Positions 56,638 to 64,000 of a DNA stretch of 64,000 nucleotides are shown here, piece after piece; the first letter of the stretch is position 1, and each line of letters starts with the position of its first letter. The stretch spans positions 261,725 to 325,724 of the forward strand of contig CAWGRQ010000031.1 in the NCBI GenBank assembly GCA_963824985.1. Direction: 5' to 3'. The position numbers and the translations under genes are program-made. The notes below the pieces were generated by a model. That model worked only from the letters and a program-made list of their open reading frames with translations, was not told the DNA's origin and made no database searches. This DNA is from JAFNAG01 sp963824985. GTDB taxonomy: Bacteria; Acidobacteriota; UBA6911.

Positions 56638-58314
56638 ATGAAGCATAGATTTGCGGTTCTCGTACTGCTGGTAATTCTGGCATCTTCCCTGGTGGGTGGC
56701 TTTCTTGACCGCGATGTGTCGGCAGGGTCCGAAGCGGCGCAGAATTCGCCAAACGAGTTCCTCCGCGAATTCACGGAAGCCGTCGATGTCATTCAGAAAA
56801 CGCATGTCGACAATGTCGGCGCCGATAAGTTGGTATATAGCGCCATCAAAGGGATGTTGCGGGAACTGGATCCGCACTCCAGCTTCTTCGACCCGAAGGA
56901 GTTTGCCCGGCTTCGGGAGGAGCAGCATAGTAAGTATTACGGGCTGGGCATCCGGGTTCGTCCTTTCATGCCCAGAAGCGATCGCGGCCGTGTGGTCATT
57001 GTGGAACCGCCATCTATCGGTTCTCCGGCGGAAAAACGCGGCCTGCTGGCGGGTGACGTGATCACGAGAATCAATGGCGAAGCCATCGATGACTGGACGC
57101 AGGACCAGGTGGTCGATCATTTGCGCGGCCCGCGCGGAACTACGGTCGAGATTACCGTGGAGCGCCCGGGGATCCGCACGCCGATCCAATTCAAGGTGGA
57201 GCGGGACGAAATTCCCATCGTGACGGTCCCATACGCGTTTGAGGTAAAACCGGGGGTAGGTTACATTAAGATTGACCGTTTTTCCGAGTCGACGTCCGAC
57301 GAACTGAAGCAACAGCTCGATAGATTTGGAGACAATAAGCTCTCCGGCCTGATCCTCGATTTGCGCGACAATCCCGGCGGCCTGCTGAACCAGGCAATCG
57401 ATGTAGCCGATTTCTTTGTCCGCAGGAATGGATTGATTGTTTCTACCAAGGGCCGGATGCCGAATTCGGAGCACTCGTACCTCGCACCCACCCTGGAGAA
57501 GATTCAGGTTCCCCTGGTAGTGCTGATCAACAAGCACAGCGCCAGTGCCTCTGAGATCGTGGCCGGAGCCCTCCAGGATCACGATCGAGCCCTGATCGTG
57601 GGCGAAACCAGCTTTGGGAAGGGCCTGGTGCAGTCCGTCTACACCATGAATAACGATGCCGGGATGGCCCTTACGACCGCGAAATATTACACACCGAGCG
57701 GGCGCCTGATTCAGCGGGATTACTCGGGTTCAGCTTTCGATTATTACAACCTCCCGGATGCTCCGGGCAGCAACAGCAAGCCGCGCGAAGTGAAGACAAC
57801 CGACAGCGGCCGGCCGGTTCTTGGCGGTGGCGGCATTACCCCCGATGTAACGGTAGCCCTTCGTGAACTGAACCGGTTCGAGGCTCTGCTTAGTTCGAAA
57901 TACGTGTTTTTCGACTATGCGCGCCGCCTGGCATCCGGACAGGGTCCTTCAATCAGCGATTTCCGTCTCCCGGTGCGCAGCAAGGAAGTCAAATCGCCCG
58001 AACAGCGATTGGAAGCAACTGCGACTGCCAAGTTCGAGGTCACCGACGCCATTCTGAATGACTTCCGCGAATTCCTGCGCAATCAAAAAGTGGAATTCAC
58101 GGAGCAGGACATCAAGGATAATCTAGAATTCATCAAAAGGCGTATCAAGCAGGAGGTTTTTAACACAGCCTTCGGACTCCAGGAAGGCTGGCGGGTAGCA
58201 ATTCAGGGTGACACCCAGGTGCAGAAGGCGCTGGAAGTGTTGCCCGAAGCGAAGACGCTGATGTCGACTGGGCGCATGTCTCCGGTTGCCCAGAATCCGG
58301 AAATCAAGAAGTAG
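56638..58314 (+). CDS. ctpA: S41-family C-terminal processing protease
   Basis: A periplasmic serine protease (CtpA/Prc type) that trims or degrades proteins from their C-termini. The 558-residue product has a signal peptide (FAVLVLLVILASSLVGGF), a PDZ domain (VVIVEPPSIGSPAEKRGLLA, GDVITRINGEAIDDW) and the S41 core with LDLRDNPGGLLNQAIDVA, the catalytic Ser region INKHSASASEIVAGAL and the catalytic Lys in SFGKGLVQSV. The C-terminal extension of about 150 residues is helical. GGAG precedes the ATG at 56,638. The next gene, a transglycosylase, follows by 12 bases, which links the protease to cell-wall turnover. Confidence 0.95.
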   Translation: MKHRFAVLVLLVILASSLVGGFLDRDVSAGSEAAQNSPNEFLREFTEAVDVIQKTHVDNVGADKLVYSAIKGMLRELDPHSSFFDPKEFARLREEQHSKYYGLGIRVRPFMPRSDRGRVVIVEPPSIGSPAEKRGLLAGDVITRINGEAIDDWTQDQVVDHLRGPRGTTVEITVERPGIRTPIQFKVERDEIPIVTVPYAFEVKPGVGYIKIDRFSESTSDELKQQLDRFGDNKLSGLILDLRDNPGGLLNQAIDVADFFVRRNGLIVSTKGRMPNSEHSYLAPTLEKIQVPLVVLINKHSASASEIVAGALQDHDRALIVGETSFGKGLVQSVYTMNNDAGMALTTAKYYTPSGRLIQRDYSGSAFDYYNLPDAPGSNSKPREVKTTDSGRPVLGGGGITPDVTVALRELNRFEALLSSKYVFFDYARRLASGQGPSISDFRLPVRSKEVKSPEQRLEATATAKFEVTDAILNDFREFLRNQKVEFTEQDIKDNLEFIKRRIKQEVFNTAFGLQEGWRVAIQGDTQVQKALEVLPEAKTLMSTGRMSPVAQNPEIKK

Positions 58315-58326
58315 CTGATCCTACTG

Positions 58327-59745
58327 ATGATCTTAAAGCGGCTGTGGCCTACTCTTGCCCTTGGAGGACTGTGCGCATTTTGTGCGCCTTGGGCAGCGCT
58401 CTGCCAGACCCAGTCCGGAGTCCCCACCGCAACTTCACTGAGCTTGGAACAACAGTCAGGTGGCAGCGTTGTCGCCGGCATTTCCGACAATCCGAACTTG
58501 CCTCCCCGGATGCTGGACGCCATGCGCGCCAGCCAGGCGCGCTACCTTGAAGGGGCAGCGCTGATCCAGGCGGGAGAATCGGCCAAGGCCCGCGTTGAAT
58601 TCGACCGGGCAGTCGACCTCATCCTCCTTTCAGAATGGGAAATGTCCACAACCCCGGCACTCCAGGGTTTTTTCCAGGACCTGATACGTTGTATCCAGCG
58701 CGATGAATCGCGCTACCTGCGCCCGGATGAGGGCCCGGATGTGGAATCGGAGACCGCGGTCGTCGACGAACTCGAAAACCTGGACCTGATCCCCATTCAG
58801 GTGGAAGCCTCGCTCAAGGACGCGGTGGATGCCGATATTTTGAACTCGAAATACGACATTCCAGTAATCGTCAATGAAAGCGTTTATAAATCAATGAATT
58901 ACTGGCTAAGCAAGGGCCGCCGGTATTTCATCGACGGGTTGTCACGCTCTGGCCGGTACCAGGAAACTATTGAACGGATCTTCCGGGAGGAGGCGGTCCC
59001 TCGCGACCTGATGTACCTCGCGCAAGTTGAGAGCCTGTTTAAGACCAACGCTCTCTCCCGCGCGCTGGCGATGGGAATGTGGCAATTTACCAAAGGGACG
59101 GCAATCCGCTACGGGTTAAAGGTAAACCGTTATATCGATGAACGTTCGGATCCGGAAAAGTCGACTCGGGCCGCGGCGCGCTACCTCAATGACCTCTATG
59201 CCATGTTCAACGACTGGAACCTCGTGCTGGCCGCATACAACTGGGGAGAGGGGAAAGTCCAGAGCCTGATCAACAGAAGCGGGGTAACCGATTTCTGGCG
59301 TCTGGCGGAGTTGAAACGCAAGATGCCGGCCGAGACCAAGAACCATGTGCCGTTGATCATGGCCAGCATCATCCTGGGACGGAATCCTGATAAGTATGGA
59401 CTTCCAGTTGAGTTAGAGGATTCAATGCGGTATGAGCGGGTGGCCATTCCGAAGCGGGTGAGTCTGAAGGCGGCGGCTGCAGCCCTCGAAATGCCGCTCG
59501 ATGAACTGAAGAGACTCAACCCGGCTCTAAAATCCTCCTATACCCCGCCCAACTATCCCGAATTCGAGCTGAATGTGCCTCAGGGGAGAGGCGCGGATTT
59601 CGCGGATAAGCTGGCCTCGCTTTCGCCTGCCGATCTTAAGGCCGACCCGGACTTCAACGGGCGGTACAAGGTTCGTCCAGGAGACACGCTTTCCATGCTG
59701 GCCGCTCGTTACCGGATTTCGGTCGAAGAACTTCTGGCGGCCGTG
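58327..59745 (+). CDS. MltD-type lytic transglycosylase, truncated at a chimeric junction
   Basis: A periplasmic enzyme that cleaves the peptidoglycan glycan strand. A signal peptide (LALGGLCAFCAPWAALC) is followed by the SLT domain, with the catalytic Glu in LMYLAQVESLFKTNALSRAL and MGMWQFTKGTAIRYGL, NLVLAAYNWGEGKVQSLINR and a LysM domain (YKVRPGDTLSMLAARYRISV). After EELLAA the sequence switches to an unrelated substrate-binding protein and stays open to 60,228. The true C-terminus is therefore missing. It lies 12 bases after ctpA. Confidence 0.88.
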
Positions 59746-60389
59746 GATGCGATTATCGTCGCCGGCGGCGACAATGGTTTCAATCATCTGTTCGTGCAGC
59801 CCGGCGTCGAGCGCCTCGCCGATCTGCGCGGCCGTACGCTGGTCGCCGACGTCGCCAATACCGGCTGGTCGTTCGTACTATATGAGATCCTCCGGCGGCA
59901 TGGCCTCGAGCCTGGCGACTATGCGGTGCACGAGGCCGGTGCGCCATTCCGCCGCTTTGCGGCGATGCGCGACAATCCGGCCATGGCGGCGGCGATCCTC
60001 AATCCGCCGTTTGCGATTCATGCGCGGCGCGCCGGGCTGAAGGACATGGGCGCCGTGGTCGATACCATCGGTCCTTATCTCGGCACCGTGCCCTACGTGC
60101 TGCGCTCATGGGCCGCTGCAAATGTCGAAACGCTCGTTGCCTATCTGCAGGCTTCAATCGAGGGCCTGCGCTGGTCGCTCGATCCGGCGAACAAGGCCAC
60201 AGCCGTGCGCTGTTCGCCGCACGCCTGAATCGCCGGAGGATATCGCCGCGGAACTCTATACGATCGCGGCTGATCCAGGGAGTGGCCTTGCACGGGATGC
60301 CGCCCTCGACGTTGCGGGTCTCGACACCGTGCTGCGGCTGCGTGCCGAATTTGAAGGGCGCCAGCCGAGCCCGCCCGGACAACTACATC
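59746..60389 (+). pseudogene. NMT1/THI5-like ABC substrate-binding protein fragment (alphaproteobacterial)
   Basis: The sequence reads VAGGDNGFNHLFVQPGVERL, GRTLVADVANTGWSFVLYEI and LGTVPYVLRSWAAANVETL, then after a frameshift near 60,200 PEDIAAELYTIAADPGSGLA. It resembles periplasmic substrate-binding proteins of Bradyrhizobium and relatives. There is no start: the left end is fused to the transglycosylase. The right end stops around 60,385 where UvrD-like sequence begins. It is a gene piece within the foreign tail. Confidence 0.65.
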
Positions 60390-60701
60390 ATGGGTGTATG
60401 CCGTCGGACCTCGGTGCCGGCACAAGTGCCGAGCTCGAGGAAGAACGTCGGCTGCTCTACGTGGCAATGACGCGGGCAAAAGACGATCTGCACTTGCTGG
60501 TGCCGCAGCGTTTTTTTGTCCATGGGGCAAGCGTCGATGCCATCGCCGACTCCGGATGCGTTCGTGCATGGTCGATCACTCACGGGCGATCGTTAACTTT
60601 GAAAGGACCGCATGGCCGGTCGTGACGGCCACTCGGTCTTCCCATACCGGTCAGGCGCCTCAATTGATATTCAGGCGTATATGCGGCGCATGTGGCGCTA
60701 G
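60390..60701 (+). pseudogene. UvrD/PcrA-type helicase C-terminal fragment
   Basis: CMPSDLGAGTSAELEEERR and LLYVAMTRAKDDLHLLVPQR carry the motif VI region of UvrD/Rep helicases. Further on, in other frames, FERTAWPVVTATRSSHT and SIDIQAYMRRMWR-stop match the C-terminal end of alphaproteobacterial UvrD. At least one or two frameshifts occur. The rest of the helicase is absent. Confidence 0.65.
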
Positions 60702-60724
60702 GGGCCTGGCCGGCTATATGCCCC

Positions 60725-61215
60725 GCCGTTCGCGTATTAGGCGTTCTGGAACGATGATGTCTGCTATGACTTTCGGATTGGTGGCAGGGAAATTTGAGGG
60801 GGTCATCGCGTCAACTAATCGACGCGCGTGAAATCGAAGCTGCAGCTTTGTTCTGTCATCAACATGCGCGTGATCAACCAGTTCGTGGTGTTGTGTCGAG
60901 GCCCCTGGAGTACGATTGTTCGAGCAGGTCGTAGAAGGGCGTCTCTTGCCAGGTGTCATCCTCGAAGCGCCTATCGCCGCGTGCCGGCTGAACCACCGCG
61001 CGCTTCCCGCCGGTGATTGCCGCGATGAAGGCCGCGTTCCAGAACCGCCAGAATCGCGATGCGTAGCCGCGCTGCATATCCATCGCGAACGCAAATGGTG
61101 AGAAGACTCAGCCCGTTGGTGCCGCATTATTGCGGCGCACTCGGCATGGTGGCCGCAAGCGCATCGCCGAATCGCTTGATCGATTGCTGACCCGCGTGCA
61201 TCAGGTTTTCGGTAA
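60725..61215 (-). pseudogene. class I poly(3-hydroxyalkanoate) synthase N-terminal fragment
   Basis: Minus-strand frames read LMHAGQQSIKRFGDALAATM, then RAVVQPARGDRRFEDDTWQE with TPFYDLLEQSYS, then LRFHARRLVDAMTPSNFPAT with NPKV. These are consecutive segments of PhaC, the polyhydroxyalkanoate polymerase, ahead of its catalytic domain. They lie in different frames, so two or more indels are present, and the catalytic half is missing. It lies tail to tail with the UvrD fragment. Confidence 0.6.
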
Positions 61216-61714
61216 CACCGAGTTGGTTCGTTGGGCGATGGGGACCTGTCCACACGAACCTCCACGATCAGCAAGCAATGCTGTCATAACCACATTCTAT
61301 CTTGATATGCGTCTGTGATCTCTATAACCCAAATCATCGAGTTCCGGGACCTCTATTCGGCCTGGCGCTGCAGCGAACTCTCCCAAGGTTTTTCATAGCT
61401 CTCTGCTTGCATCGGCCGGCACGAAAGAACGGAGGACACTGCTGGCGGCTGATGCGACGGCCTCGCCTAACGGGTCACCGGCGCATCTAGGACCGCCCTC
61501 TCGACAGCCCGCCGCTCTCGCCGCCAGCTTCCTGGGATCCCAACGTTAGCGACCGGCTCTGCACTTCAAACGCAGGTTCAATTTATTCCCTTGCGGCCTC
61601 CAGAGTTATTGCACATAAGACTACAAAGCAGGAGGCACTCGTCTTCCGCTTGTTTTTTGCGGTTGGCGATTCTGATGAGCCTTCGGAAAGAGCGACCAGA
61701 GAGGGAGGAGCGCC
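61216..61714. other. non-coding stretch in the foreign tail
   Basis: About 500 bases with no recognisable gene. It is upstream of the livK-like gene and may hold its promoter; no clear hexamers were found. A GGGAGGAG ribosome-binding site ends it. Confidence 0.35.
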
Positions 61715-62945
61715 ATGCGTCAGTGTATGATAGCTGCTGCCTTGCTGCCGGTGCTCGGCGGCACAGCCCTTGCGCAAGAAACGGTCAAAATCGGCTACAT
61801 CGATCCGCTCTCGGGCGGCGGTGCCAGCATCGGCGAAAGGCCGCCTTAAGACCTTCCAGTTCTGGCCGAGGAAGTTGAATGCCAAGGGCGGCATTCTCTG
61901 GCAAGAAGGTCGAGATCGTTCCATTCGACAACAAGACCAATCCTCAGGAAAGCTTGATTTAGGCGCAGAAGGCAATCGACAGCGGGGTGCGCTACATCAC
62001 CCAAGGCAACGGATCTTCAGTTGCCGGTGCGCTGACGGATTTCGTGACAAAGTACAACGAACGCAATCCCGGCAAGGAAATCCTCTATTTCAATTTGACG
62101 CTGCGGTGGATCGGGTCTACTCGATGAAAGCGCAGCTTCTGGCATTTCCGTTGGGATGCAAATTCCGACATCAAGATGGAAGCGCTCACGAACTACATGA
62201 AGAGCGCCGCGAATATCAAGAAGCTATATCTGATCAACCAGGATTATTCGTTCGTGTAGTTGGTCCGCTCAGCCGCAAAATCCATGCTGAAGGCGAAGCG
62301 ACCGGACATTCAGATCGTCGGCGACGAACTGCATCCGTTGCTGAAGATCACCGACTTCGCACCGTACGTTGCGAAGATCAAGGCGTCCGGCGCTGACAGC
62401 GTCATCACCGGCAATTGGGGCAACGATTTGCGTTGCTCCAGAGCCAGTGCCGACGACGAAGGTGAACTGGTACACCTACTATGCGGGCGGCACCGGCGGC
62501 CCCACCGCGATCAAGCAGGCGAACCTCAATCATCAAGAAGTGTTCCAGATCGCCTGAAGGGATTCGACTTCTCGGCATTCCGTCGGCGGACGCTTTCGAG
62601 AAGGCGCTGCGCGCGAAGTATGACTTCAGCCTTTTCTATCCACGCGCCGTGACCAGATGCGGATGTTTGCGGCCGCGGCGGACAAAAAGGCCAAGACGCT
62701 AGATCCGGTCAAGGTCGTGGCAGTGCTCGAAAAGGCAGCGGCCGAACTCCGACGTCGATGACGGTGGCAAGGGCATGATGCGGAAGGACGATCACCAGTT
62801 CTTCCAGCCCATGCAGATCGCCTTGTTTGGCGATCGCACCAGAAGGAGTTCGACGAGGAAAAGACCGGTTGGGGCTGGCGGCAAGCTGCGAAGATCGAGC
62901 CGGCGCAGACCATGCTCCCCACCACCTGCAAATGGACGCCGAAAT
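61715..62945 (+). pseudogene. branched-chain amino acid ABC transporter substrate-binding protein, disrupted
   Basis: A LivK-type periplasmic binding protein for branched-chain amino acids or related compounds. The start has a good ribosome-binding site and signal peptide (CMIAAALLPVLGGTALAQE), then VKIGYIDPLSGGGASIGE. Later pieces in several frames include EALTNYMKSAANIKKLYLIN, MLKAKRPDIQIVGDELHPLL, VNWYTYYAGGTGGPTAIKQA and EKTGWGWRQAAKIEPAQTML. Many indels and at least two in-frame stops (near 61,958 and 62,256) break it. All parts of the protein can be found in order, so poor sequence quality is as likely as true decay. Confidence 0.7.
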
Positions 62946-63017
62946 CAACCGGGCGTCACCGCGCGAACTTCCTGCGCTCCGGCATTCGCCGGAGCGAGGT
63001 CGGCTCATCTCTCGGAG

Positions 63018-63987
63018 GTGGAGTGTCGTGCTCTCGGTCTTATCGTCATATCCACGCTGAACGGCGTTCTGTACGGAACGCCGCTGGTTTTGATGGCAAG
63101 CGGCCTGACCGTCATCTTCAGCATGCTCGGCGTTCTCAATGTCTCCGCGGATGGCACATGAGCTTCTACATGCTGCGGGTTTCTTCGGCGTCCAGATCAG
63201 CCGATGGGTGGGTTTCTGGCCCGCGCTCTTCATTGCTCCGTTGCTGGCAGGGTGCTCGGTGCGGGCAGTCGGCGCCATTCCCTGGCCTGCGACAGGTTCA
63301 CCGTAACGGTCATGTCGCGCAGTTCCTGGTTGACGTTCGGATTAGCCTTTGTGATCGAAGAGATCGTTCAGATAGTCTGGGGCAAGAGCCCGGTCGATTT
63401 CCGCATTCCGGCGTCGCTGGATTTTCCAGCCTTCAGATCTTGAAGGCGCCATGATCCGGCCTACAAGATGTTCATGCTGCTGGTTTCGATCGCGATCTTC
63501 GTTGGCCTGCTCGTGGTCCTCAAGAAAGTCGCGCGTCGGCTTGATGCTCCGTCCTCCAGGTAGCCCTCACCCATCCGCAGATGGTCGGGCATCTCGGCCA
63601 CAATGTCGGGCGCATCTTCATGCTGGTGTTCGGCGTCGGTACGGCGCTCGCCGCCGTCGCCGTGCTTACCGCAGGCCCCGCCCTGGGACGATGCAGGCGA
63701 ACATGGCGGCGCTGCTTGGACCAATCCTGTTCGTCGTCGTGGTCGTTGGAGGCCTCGGTTCGCTACCGGGCGCCTTCGTTGCGTCGCTGCTGATCGGCCT
63801 CGTTCAGACCTTCGCGGTCTCGATGATCTGCTGGCGGCCGGGCGCATTCGGCCCGCTTAGTCCGGACTATGCGCAAACCTGGCTATCGGCACATCGGCGA
63901 CCGGCCGCCCAGATCGCGCCGATCATGCCGTATGTGCTGCTGGTACTCATTCTGGTCTTTCGTCCAATGGGTCTGCTGTACATGTGA
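63018..63987 (+). pseudogene. branched-chain amino acid ABC transporter permease LivH-like, disrupted
   Basis: The inner-membrane permease partner of the LivK-like protein. Starting from a GTG with GGAGG close by, it reads TLNGVLYGTPLVLMASGLTV, then in shifting frames GFFGVQISRWVGFWPALFIA, FGLAFVIEEIVQIVWGKSPV, MVGHLGHNVGRIFMLVFGVG and GPILFVVVVVGGLGSLPGAF, ending IMPYVLLVLILVFRPMGLL. Multi-pass hydrophobic helices are in the expected order for LivH. At least five frameshifts occur. It ends 13 bases from the window edge. Confidence 0.7.
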
Positions 63988-64000
63988 AACATGACCGAAT

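Noticed and set aside
58327..60228. A novel 633-residue transglycosylase/substrate-binding fusion protein
   Set aside because: Both domains are cut mid-fold at the junction and the sequence beyond it is a patchwork, so an assembly chimera is more likely.
60714..61274. 186-codon minus-strand frame read as one protein
   Set aside because: Only short parts match PhaC, and adjacent parts match in other frames, so it is a frameshifted PhaC fragment.

Overview
The window looks like a high-GC chromosomal contig from an uncultured member of the Acidobacteriota, with a short alphaproteobacterial (Bradyrhizobium-like) tail joined to its right end. The Acidobacteriota call is an inference. It rests on a PknB-type kinase with TPR repeats, a MerR-like HTH fused to a membrane FG-GAP domain, secreted 'TDPQGNP' proteins, the ftsH-folP-cdaA-ybbR-glmM and rfaE2-mfd-PPIase-PPIase gene orders, and intergenic space full of small palindromic repeats. 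No rRNA is present to confirm it.

Layout. 0-7.8 kb: DEAD-box helicase with an L7Ae-like gene, an RluA-type pseudouridine synthase lacking the usual catalytic Asp, a Ser/Thr kinase-TPR receptor and a DinB protein. 8-16 kb: DUF4143 ATPase, PQQ-type beta-propeller protein, HTH-TM-FG-GAP protein, decayed alcohol dehydrogenase/AraC remnants and two aldo-keto reductases, one with a Tat-like signal and a ferredoxin tail. 16.6-19.4 kb: a fused secDF broken by several frameshifts. 19.4-27 kb: an accessory region with a secreted protein, an S23-type four-helix-bundle gene inside inverted repeats, a Uma2 nuclease, an esterase plus a second esterase remnant, an FG-GAP protein, a permease remnant, and an integrase remnant next to tRNA-Leu(CAA). 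27.5-41 kb: core genes (CarD/CdnL, CNNM/HlyC, hemL, hemB, tilS, ftsH, folP, cdaA, ybbR, glmM). 41-46 kb: M14 peptidase, DinB and an LVIVD lipoprotein. 46.4-53.1 kb: rfaE2, mfd (at least ten frameshifts), two parvulin/SurA-type chaperones and a BlaI regulator. 54-59.7 kb: dusB, tatC, tatA, ctpA and an MltD-type transglycosylase.

The transglycosylase is cut inside its LysM domain near 59,745. It continues in frame into an alphaproteobacterial substrate-binding protein. The last 4.2 kb is a patchwork of frameshifted pieces: substrate-binding protein, UvrD C-terminus, PhaC on the other strand, then LivK and LivH. This is best explained as an assembly chimera.

Functional themes are envelope biogenesis and protein quality control (SecDF, Tat, FtsH, SurA-like proteins, CtpA, MltD), c-di-AMP and cell-wall precursor synthesis (CdaA, YbbR, GlmM), and haem precursor synthesis (HemL, HemB).

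The most distinctive non-coding content is a set of short mobile-looking repeats. At least four copies belong to one family with 'CCACGGATT' ends. One of these copies carries a nested 240-bp element with terminal inverted repeats and a TTA duplication, and the other copies show the empty site. A separate 295-bp element has 26-bp terminal inverted repeats.

Frameshifts cluster strongly in secDF, mfd and the right-hand tail, so base-level quality in those stretches is doubtful.
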